From Myxococcales bacterium (lineage in GTDB: Bacteria > Myxococcota_A > UBA9042): 54,804 bases of DNA. The stretch lies in NCBI GenBank assembly GCA_009692425.1, contig SHZF01000025.1, forward strand, positions 1 through 54,804, read 5' to 3'. Position numbers and translations under genes: made by a program. Below are positions 15,800 through 24,903 of the stretch, piece by piece; the stretch's first letter is position 1, and every line of letters starts with the position of its first letter. The notes below the pieces were generated by a model. The model was not told the DNA's origin. It saw only the letters and a list, made by a program, of their open reading frames with translations, and ran no database searches.

Positions 15800-17407
15800 T
15801 CAGGCCCCGCCCGCGTAGAAAGCGCCGAGCACGTCGACCATGGCCGCCAGATCGTCAGCCCCGCACGTCTCGCACGCCGAGTGCATCGCCCACTGCGGAC
15901 AGCCGACATCGACTGTACGAACACCCAGTTGGGCTGCGGTGATGGGACCGATCGTCGAGCCGCACACGAGGTCCTGACGGATGACGAAGTCCTGCACGCG
16001 CGCGCCCGCAGCTTCACAGAGCGCCACGAATGTCGCCGCCGTCTCGCCGCTGGTGGCATAGCGGTCCGCGGCGTTGGCCTTGACGACGACGCCCTGGTTG
16101 ATGCGCGGCGCGTGCTGCTTGTCGTGCAGTTCCGGATGGTTGGGGTGCCAGGCGTGCGCCATGTCGGCGCTGATGCAAAAAGTATGTGCAAACGCCTGCT
16201 CGGGGTCCTGGCCCGCCGCCGTCGCAGGGTGACGCCGCGCCACGCGCACCAGCACGTCGCGCAGGAAGCTGGACGCGGCGCCAGAACTCGTCAGCGAACC
16301 CGTCTCTTCGGCATCGAAGAAGGCCGCCACACGCGTACGCAGCGGGTTCGGCACCCGCGCCACCGCAGTCATCATCCCCTCGAGGGCGCTCCACACCATG
16401 GCGAGATCGTCGTGGCGCGGCCCGACCACGAGCGAGCGGTCGATTCCGGCGCGCACGGGGCGCTGCCACGGCACGAGGTGGAGGTCGAAACCGTCGAGTC
16501 GTTCCAGGCTCACCCCCAAGCGCTCTGACAACGCAGAGAGCGCCCGATCCGGCTCGCCTTCGCCCGTCGCCAGCACCGCATTGAGCCAGCCTTGGGGATT
16601 GATGGGGCCCTTCTCGTTTTTCTCGCGGTCGAGGTGGATCGCGATGTCGGGGATCACGCCGATCGGCGCGTCGAGGTGCACGAGCCGCCGGGTCACGATC
16701 GGCTGGCCGGTGATTGCGTGGAACGCCGGCTGCCCGTTACGCAGGCGCACGATCTGGTGCACGGCGCCGGCGAGCGCCAGCGGCCGGTCGAGCCACGAGC
16801 GGCGGATCAGCCCGCCGTGGAACTGCGTGGTCAACAGCACCGTGCCGGCCGACTGCGCCACCGGATTGAGTCGCAGCCGCAGGTCGGGGCTGTCCGTGTG
16901 GGCGCCAACCAGGGCGTAGCCGGTTTCGACGGGCGAGCGCTCGCCGATGTGCAGGGCGATCACGGAACGGCCGTCGGGATGCACGACGATGGCGCGCTCG
17001 CCGGGTTCGATGTCGAACGGGGCGCCGAGCGCGCGCTCGACGAAGCCAGCCGTCTGCAGGCGCCGCACGACGCCGGCGACGGCATGAAACGGTGTCGGCG
17101 CCGCGTGCAGGAAGTCGACGTACCCATCGACGCGATCCCTCCCCGCATCGGCTCCTGCCAAGGCGGCGGCACCAGACCGCAAGGGAGGCCGCGCCGCCGC
17201 TGCTCGTTCCGGTCCTCCTTGCAACGCCGCGGCAAATGCGGCGCCCAAAGCCGACGACGGTGGCGGCAAAGGCCGCGGTGCTTCGGATGCGGCGTCGGCG
17301 TGGTCGGCCGCCTCGGCGGTGCCGGCGGCAGTGCTGGGAGCGGGGCGTGGCCGAGCGGGGCGACCCGAGCGGCCTCCACGCGGGCTCGATGGTGGGCGTT
17401 CTGGCAT
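15800..17407 (-). CDS. M18-family aminopeptidase with N-terminal Pro/Ala-rich extension
   Basis: A 535-aa metallo-aminopeptidase (aspartyl aminopeptidase family) that trims N-terminal residues from peptides in the cytoplasm. Zinc-site motifs are in order: GAHTDSPDLRLRLNP, FFDAEETGS, SADMAHAWHPNHPELHD and AMHSACETCG. The core starts near VDGYVDFLHAAPTPFHAV at residue 93. The first about 90 residues are low-complexity Arg/Pro/Ala. This long start is supported by a strong GGAGGAAA 8 nt upstream of ATG 17407, inside the end of the OPT gene (the stop is 3 bp upstream). Coupling to a peptide transporter suggests use of imported peptides. Confidence 0.93.
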   Translation of the reverse strand: MPERPPSSPRGGRSGRPARPRPAPSTAAGTAEAADHADAASEAPRPLPPPSSALGAAFAAALQGGPERAAAARPPLRSGAAALAGADAGRDRVDGYVDFLHAAPTPFHAVAGVVRRLQTAGFVERALGAPFDIEPGERAIVVHPDGRSVIALHIGERSPVETGYALVGAHTDSPDLRLRLNPVAQSAGTVLLTTQFHGGLIRRSWLDRPLALAGAVHQIVRLRNGQPAFHAITGQPIVTRRLVHLDAPIGVIPDIAIHLDREKNEKGPINPQGWLNAVLATGEGEPDRALSALSERLGVSLERLDGFDLHLVPWQRPVRAGIDRSLVVGPRHDDLAMVWSALEGMMTAVARVPNPLRTRVAAFFDAEETGSLTSSGAASSFLRDVLVRVARRHPATAAGQDPEQAFAHTFCISADMAHAWHPNHPELHDKQHAPRINQGVVVKANAADRYATSGETAATFVALCEAAGARVQDFVIRQDLVCGSTIGPITAAQLGVRTVDVGCPQWAMHSACETCGADDLAAMVDVLGAFYAGGA

Positions 17408-17410
17408 CTG

Positions 17411-19303
17411 CTACTTTCCTCCGAACAAGACGCCCCACGCGATGATGCCAACCGCCATCAGCGTCTCGCCGGCGATGAACCCAGACGCGGCGACGGCGGT
17501 GAAGCGCTCGGCAAACGCCGGCCGGCTGCGTGCCACCGACCACGCCAGGCAGGCGCCGAGGAACATGGAAGCGGACGTCGAGAACGCAAACGTCATCGCT
17601 ACGCCGAAGCCCGCAATCGACGGCAGCCAGCGCTTGGACCGGGCCGGCACCAGCGATTCGATGATGGCGAACGACGCGCCCGCCAGCGCGGCGTACTGGA
17701 TCGCGGCGAGCTTGTGCGGTTCTACGGCGCTGACACCCTGGGCCAGCAGTTCCGCCACCTTCTGCCAGACGACGGCGGCCGGCGCGGGCCACTTCTCGCT
17801 GCCGAGTTCGTCCGGATTCACCAAAAGCGTGTAGCCCAGGGTCGCAAAAACGGCGCCGACGGCGATGCCGAACACCTGGGCGATCACCTGGAAGCGCGCC
17901 TTGGCGCCCAACAGGTAGCCCGTCTTGATGTCCGTCAGCAGGTCGCCGCAATGGCTCGCACACCCGGCTGTGATGTTCGCCGCCATCAGGTTCGCCGGCA
18001 CGGAGCCCGGCATGACGGCGCCAAACACCATCTGCGGCACCTTGCCCATCGCGCCCACCGGATTCACGTCGGTTTCGCCGGTCGTGCGCGCGGCCACGAA
18101 CGCGAGAGCCAGCGCCATTGCCACGGCGAGCGCGCCCCAGTGGGGCGGGATGCCGAAGAACGCATCCGCCATGACCACGCACGCCGTGCCCGCGACCGCC
18201 AGCCCGCCCCAGAACCACGACGCCGGTGCTTCGAGGGCCGCCATGCGTGGGTCGGTACCTCCTGCCTGTTTGGACTGCACCGTCGCGACCACGCCGCGCA
18301 GCATCTTCGGCAACTGGAGAGCCAGGCCGACGAGCGAGTGCGACACCATCAGCGCGACGCCGGGCCACAGCGTCCACTTGTTGATCTCACCGTAGGCCAG
18401 CAGGTCGGCCGTACACACCCCACCTGCTGGGACCTTGGCACACGTGATGAAGCCCCACTGCAGCAGATACGGCGGCAGCACGTAGCGCGACAGCAGGCCG
18501 CCCAGGAACATCCAGAACGTGACGCGCACACCCATCAGCGCGCCGGCCGCGATCATCACCATCGACGGCTCGAACGCGACCGACTTGATGGCGGCAGCCT
18601 TGCCGAATATCGCGAACTTGTCGGGCAGCACATGGATGCCGTCGCGCACGAACGCGATGAGGCCGCCCACGATGCCGGTCAGCGCGAGTGCCTTGCCCTT
18701 GACCACGCCCTCGTCGCCCGTGCCGTGCAAGCTGCGCAGCGTCTCGGCGCACGCGATGCCCGACGGGAAACGCAGGCGCTCCTGGTTGATCAGTTTTCGT
18801 TTCACCGGGATGGCGGCGACGATGCCGAGCAGCGAGATGCCCGTCATCCAGGCCATGATCTGCGGCACGCTCAGCGATTGCTTGGTGCTCATGTAGAGCG
18901 CCGGCACGGCCGACACGAGCCCCGCCGACGTCATGTAGCCGGCCGCCGACGCCGCCGTCTGCATCGTATTGTTCTCGAGAATCGTGAAATGGCGGCTCGC
19001 CGGCGTGCCGAACACCTTTTGCAGCGTCGTGAAAAGCGCGAACGCCAGCACCGCCGACGTGATCGCGACGCCCAGACCCCAGCCGATTTTCAGGCCGACG
19101 TAGAGGTTCGAGATCGACATGATCCCGCCGATGACGCATCCGGTCGCGACGGCGCGCAGGGTGAGTTGGGCCTGGGCGTCACCTTGGTAGACGTTGTCGA
19201 GCCACCAGCGGTCGTGCTCGGCCTGCGGGGCGTCGTCGGCAGGCGGCGGGACGGCGTGCGCGGCTGGCGACGCTGCGATCGGAGCGGTCGGGGCGGTCGT
19301 CAT
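17411..19303 (-). CDS. OPT-family oligopeptide transporter
   Basis: A 630-aa inner-membrane transporter with about 14-16 hydrophobic segments. OPT hallmarks are present: ENNTMQTAASAAGYM, RFPSGIACAETL, TGETDVNPVGAMGK and CGDLLTDIKTGYLLGAKAR. Bacterial OPT proteins import small peptides, and sometimes metal chelates, using the proton gradient. It sits 124 bp after pap and 3 bp before the M18 aminopeptidase, so uptake and peptide breakdown are probably co-transcribed. The ribosome site at ATG 19303 is weak (GGACG). A cytoplasmic N-terminal Ala/Pro tail of about 25 residues precedes the first helix. Confidence 0.92.
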   Translation of the reverse strand: MTTAPTAPIAASPAAHAVPPPADDAPQAEHDRWWLDNVYQGDAQAQLTLRAVATGCVIGGIMSISNLYVGLKIGWGLGVAITSAVLAFALFTTLQKVFGTPASRHFTILENNTMQTAASAAGYMTSAGLVSAVPALYMSTKQSLSVPQIMAWMTGISLLGIVAAIPVKRKLINQERLRFPSGIACAETLRSLHGTGDEGVVKGKALALTGIVGGLIAFVRDGIHVLPDKFAIFGKAAAIKSVAFEPSMVMIAAGALMGVRVTFWMFLGGLLSRYVLPPYLLQWGFITCAKVPAGGVCTADLLAYGEINKWTLWPGVALMVSHSLVGLALQLPKMLRGVVATVQSKQAGGTDPRMAALEAPASWFWGGLAVAGTACVVMADAFFGIPPHWGALAVAMALALAFVAARTTGETDVNPVGAMGKVPQMVFGAVMPGSVPANLMAANITAGCASHCGDLLTDIKTGYLLGAKARFQVIAQVFGIAVGAVFATLGYTLLVNPDELGSEKWPAPAAVVWQKVAELLAQGVSAVEPHKLAAIQYAALAGASFAIIESLVPARSKRWLPSIAGFGVAMTFAFSTSASMFLGACLAWSVARSRPAFAERFTAVAASGFIAGETLMAVGIIAWGVLFGGK

Positions 19304-19427
19304 GGGCGTCCGGGCCGGACCGGCGACCGGAGGCGATCGCGGCGGGGCGGCCCGCGGGTTGTGCCACGAACGGTCCGGCGCAGCAACGGCGCAAATGGGC
19401 CCGTATTGACGGATTGGGGACGCGGGA

Positions 19428-20909
19428 TCAGAGCGCCGCTTCGACGCGCGCGCACACCGTCTGGAGCACGTCGAGGCGTGCGGCCCGCTTGTCTTCGGCT
19501 GAGATCAGCGTCCACGGCGCGAGGTCCGTGCTGGTGCGCTCGACCATGTCGCACACGGCACCCTCGTAGGCGTCCCACTTCTCGCGGTTGCGCCAGTCTT
19601 CGTCGGTGATCTTGAATTTCTTGAAGCCCGTCGCCGCCCGCTCCTCGAACCGCCGCAGTTGCTCATCTTTCGACAAGTGCAGCCAGAACTTGCACACGAT
19701 GAAGCGCCCGAGCGCGAGTTGCTCCTCGAAGTCGTTGATCTCCTGATACGCGCGCAACCAATCCGCGTCCGAACAGAAGCCCTCGACGCGCTCGACCAGC
19801 ACGCGCCCGTACCACGAGCGATCAAAGATGCCGACGTGGCCGCGTGGGGGCAGCCGGCGCCAGAAGCGCCACAGGTACGGCTGGGCACGCTCCTCTTCGG
19901 TCGGCGCCGCGATCGGCACGATGCTGTAGTGACGCGCGTCGAGGGCCCCGGTGATGCGGCGGATCGCACCGCCCTTGCCCGCGGCGTCCGCGCCCTCGAA
20001 CACGAGCAGGAGCGTCCGCCGTTTGAACTTCGGATTGCGCGACAGCAGGTTCAACCGGCCCTGCAGCGCCTCCAGTTGATCGCCGTACGCCGCGGGGTCG
20101 GCCTTGCGACTGAGATCGACCGCGTGGAGCACCGTGCGGCCGTCGAGCGAGGGCGCGGCGACGGGCGGGGCGACGGTGGGCAGCGCCTTGACCTTGGGCG
20201 CATCGATGCGCGCCCGCATGGCCCCCAGCAGCGTCTGCCCAACGGTGAGCGAACGGTAGCGGGCGTCGGCACCCTCGACGATCAGCCACGGCGCCCACGA
20301 CGTCGAGGTCTCGCGCAGGGCAACTTCGCACACGCTGCGGAATCCCTCGTAATTCTTGAAGTTCTTCCACTCCTGTGGCGTGACGCGCCAACGTGTACGG
20401 GCGTCGCCCTCGAGCTTCTTGAGGCGTTTCTTCTGGGCCGTTTTCGACAGGTGAAACCAGAACTTCAGCAAAAGCACGCCCTCGTCGGCGAGCATCTTCT
20501 CGAAGCGCTGGATTTCCTCGAGTTCGCGCCGGAACACCCCTTCCTTCCAGGCCCCGGTCACGCGGCCGATGATCGGGTCGGTGTACCAGGAGCCGAAGAA
20601 AATCCCAATCTTGCCGCGCGGGGGCAAGCTGCGCCAGAACCGCCACATGGGCGGCCGCGACCGCTCTTCGTCCGACGCCGCACCGAACGCATAGGTCTGG
20701 ATGTGGCGCGGGTCCATCCACTCGTTGAGGAGGTTGACCGTTTCGCCCTTGCCGGCGCCATCGACGCCGCCGATCACGATCACGACAGGGAAGCGCTTGC
20801 TCTCCGACAGGTCGAACTGCGCCTGCAGCAGCGCCTCTCGCAACGCTGGTACATCGGCAGCGAACCTTTCCTTGTCGATGGTGTGGCCCAGTTCGGCGGA
20901 TTCAAACAT
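19428..20909 (-). CDS. pap: Polyphosphate:AMP phosphotransferase, two fused PPK2 domains
   Basis: A 493-aa class II PPK2 enzyme that makes ADP from AMP and polyphosphate. Each half is a PPK2 domain with its own Walker A: GGVDGAGKGE (about residues 47-56) and FEGADAAGKGG (about 290-300). Each is followed by the PPRG lid region (SLPPRGKIG and RLPPRGHVG) and the conserved WY after it. The two-domain form matches Pseudomonas-type PAP, in which the C-terminal half carries catalysis. ATG at 20909 has GAAGAGG upstream. It is divergent from the diiron protein gene across 97 bp. Confidence 0.94.
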   Translation of the reverse strand: MFESAELGHTIDKERFAADVPALREALLQAQFDLSESKRFPVVIVIGGVDGAGKGETVNLLNEWMDPRHIQTYAFGAASDEERSRPPMWRFWRSLPPRGKIGIFFGSWYTDPIIGRVTGAWKEGVFRRELEEIQRFEKMLADEGVLLLKFWFHLSKTAQKKRLKKLEGDARTRWRVTPQEWKNFKNYEGFRSVCEVALRETSTSWAPWLIVEGADARYRSLTVGQTLLGAMRARIDAPKVKALPTVAPPVAAPSLDGRTVLHAVDLSRKADPAAYGDQLEALQGRLNLLSRNPKFKRRTLLLVFEGADAAGKGGAIRRITGALDARHYSIVPIAAPTEEERAQPYLWRFWRRLPPRGHVGIFDRSWYGRVLVERVEGFCSDADWLRAYQEINDFEEQLALGRFIVCKFWLHLSKDEQLRRFEERAATGFKKFKITDEDWRNREKWDAYEGAVCDMVERTSTDLAPWTLISAEDKRAARLDVLQTVCARVEAAL

Positions 20910-21006
20910 TACGACCTCTTCGTTCCTGTGGCTTCCGGCCGCCCGGAGTTTGGACCATTCTGTATCCTGTGCAACGGCGGACGCACCCGCCGTGTACAGG
21001 ATTGCC

Positions 21007-22227
21007 ATGGATCTGCCGACCTCCGACCTGTCGCGCCTCTCGCGGCGCCTCGACGTTGCCAACCTGCGGGATCGCCTGCGCCTCGACGAGTTGGCGAACC
21101 GGCTCGGCAACACGCGCGACGCGGTCGGCAGTCTGCGCAATGGCCGCAATGCGCGGGTGCTGCTCACCCTGGTCGGGCCGGCCGTGCGCGGCTACCTGTT
21201 GCAGAACGGCAAGCAGCCATCGGGCCGCACCGTGATCGAGGTCGACAGCGACGCCCATTTCGACTGGAAGTACCGGCGCGACCGCGACGAACTGGCCCGG
21301 CTTTACGATCAGGCCAAGCGCAGCCAGTGGGATGGGGCCACCGCGCTTGATTGGAGCATCGAAGTCGATGCCGCGCGCCCCGACCGACCGCTGATGTCGG
21401 ACGCGTTCTTTCCGCTGACGGCGATCGCCGGCTTCGTCGCCCTGCCCGCGGCCGAAAAAGCGCGCCAACGCCACGGTCTGGTCGCGTGGATGATGAGCCA
21501 GTTCCTCCACGGCGAGCAGGGCGCGCTGTTCGCCGCGTGCCAGGTGACCCAGGCGGTCGGTTGGATGGACGGCAAGCTCTACGGCTCGACGCAGGTCGTC
21601 GACGAAGGGCGCCACGTCGAGGTGTTCCATCGGTACCTGACGACAAAGCTCGAAAAGTTGTATGATGTCAACGACAATCTCTACGTCGTCATTGAGTCGT
21701 TGATGCGCGACGGTCGCTGGGACATCAAGTTCCTCGGCATGCAGATCCTGATCGAGGGTCTGGCGCTCGGCGCATTTGGCACGATGCGGCAGGCCAGCGG
21801 TGAGCCCCTGCTGCGCGAGTTGTTGCGCTACGTGATGCTCGACGAGGCCCGCCACGTCGCGTTTGGCGTGCTCGCGCTCCAGCACCACTACGCGCACGAT
21901 CTCGCGCCGGCCGAAGTCCGCGAACGCGAAGACTGGGCCTTCGAGATGGCCGTGCTGCTGCGCAACCGCTTTCTGGCTCACGAGTTCTACGATGAGTACT
22001 GGGCCCACAAGATGACGCGCGGCCAGTGGAATGAAATGGTGCTTGGCTCGGCGTTCATGGGCACGTTCCGCAAGCGCATGTTCCGGCGCATTGTGCCGAA
22101 CTTGAAGCGCATCGGCCTGCTGTCGCCGCGCATCCGGCCCCACTACGCGGAACTCGGCCTGCTGGAGTGGGAGCACGACAAGGCGGCGCCCGAGTTGACC
22201 GGCGAAGACCTCGTCGCTGAGGGTTGA
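21007..22227 (+). CDS. Ferritin-like diiron protein
   Basis: A 406-aa soluble protein with a four-helix diiron site that can be read directly: Glu170 (HGEQG), Glu200xxHis203 (VDEGRHVE), Glu250 (LIEG) and Glu280xxHis283 (LDEARHVA). This two-E/two-ExxH pattern is that of ferritin-like oxygenases and oxidases such as AurF-type N-oxygenases and related hypothetical proteins. The N-terminal about 80 residues include a short helical DELANRLGN segment. ATG 21007 has AGGA upstream. The substrate is unknown; neighbours (pap, HAD protein) do not settle it. Confidence 0.82.
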   Translation: MDLPTSDLSRLSRRLDVANLRDRLRLDELANRLGNTRDAVGSLRNGRNARVLLTLVGPAVRGYLLQNGKQPSGRTVIEVDSDAHFDWKYRRDRDELARLYDQAKRSQWDGATALDWSIEVDAARPDRPLMSDAFFPLTAIAGFVALPAAEKARQRHGLVAWMMSQFLHGEQGALFAACQVTQAVGWMDGKLYGSTQVVDEGRHVEVFHRYLTTKLEKLYDVNDNLYVVIESLMRDGRWDIKFLGMQILIEGLALGAFGTMRQASGEPLLRELLRYVMLDEARHVAFGVLALQHHYAHDLAPAEVREREDWAFEMAVLLRNRFLAHEFYDEYWAHKMTRGQWNEMVLGSAFMGTFRKRMFRRIVPNLKRIGLLSPRIRPHYAELGLLEWEHDKAAPELTGEDLVAEG

Positions 22228-22256
22228 CCGCAGAGGGTTGACCGCAGAGGGCTGAC
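22219..22256. repeat. 14-bp tandem repeat over the diiron gene stop codon
   Basis: gagggttgaccgca occurs at 22219-22232 and 22233-22246, and a third partial unit (gagggctgac) runs to 22256. The first unit contains the last two codons and the TGA stop, so TGA is repeated in each unit. Confidence 0.8.
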
Positions 22257-22340
22257 GGGCGCGGTAGCCAAACCGCATCGGCTGCCGCACAATCGCCGCG
22301 CAACCCGGACCGCACGCCCGCGACCGGCGACAGAGGTGGC

Positions 22341-23312
22341 ATGGCCGCGCCCGCCTGGCTCGAACAGATTCAGTTTGTCACCTTTGACTGCTTCGGCACG
22401 CTGCTCGACTGGCGCGCGGCGCTGGAGAAGGTCGATGTACGCGGGCGCGACGATTTCGAGAAGTTCGAAGCCGAAGCGCGGCGCATCGCGGAAGGCGACC
22501 AGTTCGTGCGCTATGTCGATGTGCTCAAGCAGTCGATCGCCAAGGTGAAGCCGCAGTTGCGCCCCGCGATCGCGGGCCTGTTCGCCGACGACTTCGGCCG
22601 CACGCCGCCCTTTGCCGACACGGTGCGAGCGATCGCGGGGCTGAAGGATCTGGTGCGGGTCGGCATCGTGTCGAATTGCGATGCCCAGCACGCGCTCGAC
22701 GTGATGGGCACATTGCGCACGTCGCTCGATGTCTTCATCACGGCCCAGGAAGTGCGGGCCTACAAGCCGACCGATCGCGCCTGGGACGCCATCGTGCGGC
22801 TCGGTGTGGCGCGGTCTGCCGCGACGCGCGACGGCTGGATGCACGTGTCGGCGTTCGAGCGCTACGACCTGACGCCCGCGCGCAACCGCGGCCTGAAGAC
22901 GTGTTTCGTGAAGCGGCCCGGCGGCGACGACAAGGCGACGTGTGACCTGCGCGTCGACGACCTCGACGAACTGGTCGCGCTGGTGGCCGAGGCGAAACGG
23001 GGTCCGCTGGTGCTCGAAATCGAGACGACGCCGGCGGCCGGCCAGGATGCTGCGGTGCTGGGGCCGCGCGTGCGGCAGTGGTTGCTCGATTCCGGCATGC
23101 CGTCGATGCGCACCGTGCCAGGCGTGCGCGCGGCCACCTTGCTGGAGCGCGAAGACGGCACCCTGATCGAGCAGTATACGTTTGGCGGCCGCGCCGAAAT
23201 CGACAACTTCGAGGCAAACTACGCGCCCGAGCACCGGGCCGCCGTGCGCGACGCGTTCGGGCGCACGGTAGAGCGGGCGGTACGGGCGGTCGCGATCCGT
23301 GGACGGCAGTAG
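22341..23312 (+). CDS. HAD-like hydrolase fused to a DUF4286-like domain
   Basis: A 323-aa protein. Residues 8-215 resemble the haloacid dehalogenase type of HAD hydrolases: motif I FDCFGTLLDW with the nucleophile Asp, motif II VSNCD, motif III Lys in AYKPTDRAWDAI, and a looser motif IV around ERYDLTPARNRGLK. The last about 100 residues (LVLEIETTP, a VPGVRAATLL strand, a YTFGG strand and a FGRTVERAVR end) look like the small DUF4286/ferredoxin-like domain. The ATG follows AGAGGTGGC. Substrate unknown; the C-terminal part might instead be a distinct ACT-like domain. Confidence 0.65.
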   Translation: MAAPAWLEQIQFVTFDCFGTLLDWRAALEKVDVRGRDDFEKFEAEARRIAEGDQFVRYVDVLKQSIAKVKPQLRPAIAGLFADDFGRTPPFADTVRAIAGLKDLVRVGIVSNCDAQHALDVMGTLRTSLDVFITAQEVRAYKPTDRAWDAIVRLGVARSAATRDGWMHVSAFERYDLTPARNRGLKTCFVKRPGGDDKATCDLRVDDLDELVALVAEAKRGPLVLEIETTPAAGQDAAVLGPRVRQWLLDSGMPSMRTVPGVRAATLLEREDGTLIEQYTFGGRAEIDNFEANYAPEHRAAVRDAFGRTVERAVRAVAIRGRQ

Positions 23313-23324
23313 GCGCGTGATCCG

Positions 23325-24761
23325 TCAGCGGCCGTAGAGCCCGATCCCTACGACTAGCGACTGAACGGCGACCGCGGTCGCGATGCCGGCGCGCACATGG
23401 CCGGTCGTCCACCACAGGGCGCCGCCCAAGGCGCCGAGCACGAACCACACCTGCCAGGCCAGGGCAAACGGCGCGCACACCGGCATCAGCAGTGTTGCGA
23501 CGACGATGGCCGTCCAGGGCGACCCCACCGCGGCGATGCGACGCATCACGAACCCTTGCACGACGCCGACGTGGACGAGCGGCAGCAGCACGCCGCACCA
23601 CGCGAGCACGCCAAGTCGCGTCGCCGCGTCGGGCACAGGCACCCAACGCCGGATGAGGCTCACGTCGATGTGCAGGTGTTGCAGCGCGATGCCGAGCACT
23701 GCGATGCCGCCAGCGATGGCCAGCGTGGCACGGAACCATTCCGTGGTCGCGTCCGTCGGCGGGCGACGGGCCAGCGCGTCGGCCCGGCGTCGCAAGACGA
23801 GCCACAGCAGAGCGCCGAGGGCAACGATGACCAGGGTCTGCATTCCGGCAATGCCGCGCGCGCGAGCTTGTTGGGGCGCGTGCACGTGCTGGCGGCGCTC
23901 GGCACGCAGATCGTCGGGCACGTCGTCGTCGGTCGCTGGCGAGACGATGGGGTCATGCAGCCCGGCGGCTTCGAGAACGCGCGCGATCACCTGGCGTTCG
24001 AGCGATGCCTCCGGGAAATCGCTGGCAAGAAGCACCATGCCGCGCGCGTCCGATCGGAGGACTCGGATACCGCGCCGCTTCATCGCTATCGTCGCCGCCT
24101 GGGTGGCCTCTGGCGTCACACGCGACCAGCGCGGCCGCAGCGTGATCATGTACGTCTCAGGGCCGCGCTCGAGCGCGAAACAGGCATTGCGGACGCTGTC
24201 GGCAAACGTCTGCAGCGCCACCTCTGTTTCCGGCCGGACGACCCCGGTGACGCGCAGGACGCGGCCCGTCGGCGTGTCTTCCTGCTGCACCGTGCCGGTC
24301 GGGTTCAGCGTGTGCAGCGCCGGCTCGTAGCGCGCGAGGTCGGGAGCCTCCCAGCAACGCCCGGACACGGCGAGCCACGGGTAGTTCGGGATGGCGCCGC
24401 CGCCGATGAATTCGGTCTCGCTCGCGATCGGTGGGTCCCGCATCAGCGCATGGAAAAGACCCGCCCACAGCGCGAAGACGGCGAGAGCCTCGCCCACTGC
24501 CAGCGCCACCGGTCCGACGAGAGGCTTGCGGATGGGCCGTACGCTGTAGGGCACAAACGGGGCCGACGAAGCGCGGCTCGGCCGCGGCACCTGGCTGGGA
24601 GCGGGCCTGCCCGTACCGGCTGGTCGCGCGTCCGCACCTGACGCAGCCGGCGGATTCGCATGACCTGCACCTGCATCGACGTGGCCCAACATGCGGGCGA
24701 GCGAAGACGCATCCAGCTCCTCCACGGAGCTCTCGTCTGGGCGGTCCGGCGGACGGGCCAT
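23325..24761 (-). CDS. Membrane protein with degenerate CPBP-like C-terminal domain
   Basis: A 478-aa protein. A Ser/Pro/Ala-rich cytoplasmic N-terminus (1-85) leads to one membrane segment (about 86-108), then an extracytoplasmic domain of about 190 residues, then about six membrane segments. The C-terminal layout (VGVVQGFVMRR, ALGGALWWTTGHVRAG) recalls CPBP/Abi intramembrane proteases. However, the catalytic EE is Gln-Gly and the family His residues are missing, so if homologous it is inactive. ATG 24761 lacks a good ribosome site. It is divergent from the methyltransferase across 142 bp and convergent with the HAD gene. Confidence 0.55.
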   Translation of the reverse strand: MARPPDRPDESSVEELDASSLARMLGHVDAGAGHANPPAASGADARPAGTGRPAPSQVPRPSRASSAPFVPYSVRPIRKPLVGPVALAVGEALAVFALWAGLFHALMRDPPIASETEFIGGGAIPNYPWLAVSGRCWEAPDLARYEPALHTLNPTGTVQQEDTPTGRVLRVTGVVRPETEVALQTFADSVRNACFALERGPETYMITLRPRWSRVTPEATQAATIAMKRRGIRVLRSDARGMVLLASDFPEASLERQVIARVLEAAGLHDPIVSPATDDDVPDDLRAERRQHVHAPQQARARGIAGMQTLVIVALGALLWLVLRRRADALARRPPTDATTEWFRATLAIAGGIAVLGIALQHLHIDVSLIRRWVPVPDAATRLGVLAWCGVLLPLVHVGVVQGFVMRRIAAVGSPWTAIVVATLLMPVCAPFALAWQVWFVLGALGGALWWTTGHVRAGIATAVAVQSLVVGIGLYGR

Positions 24762-24903
24762 CGTCTCTGGGTGCGCGGAATCCCATATCCGCCCTGCCAA
24801 TGTCGGCGCATCCGCCGCGCCTGTCAAAAACAGCCTGGCCGCGTGTCGGCGCCGCGCCAGCCCGACGCTTGTGCCCTCGGTGTTCGCGTGGCACGTTCCG
24901 GCC

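Noticed and set aside
16592-19609. A 1005-codon open frame on the plus strand
   Set aside because: It lies opposite the M18 and OPT genes, is Arg/His/Gln-rich with no domain, and is the usual antisense shadow of high-GC genes.
20909-21167. Longer N-terminus for the polyphosphate:AMP phosphotransferase
   Set aside because: The upstream 86 codons are Arg/Ser-rich, cover the divergent promoter, and a ribosome site plus the family N-terminus fix the start at 20909.
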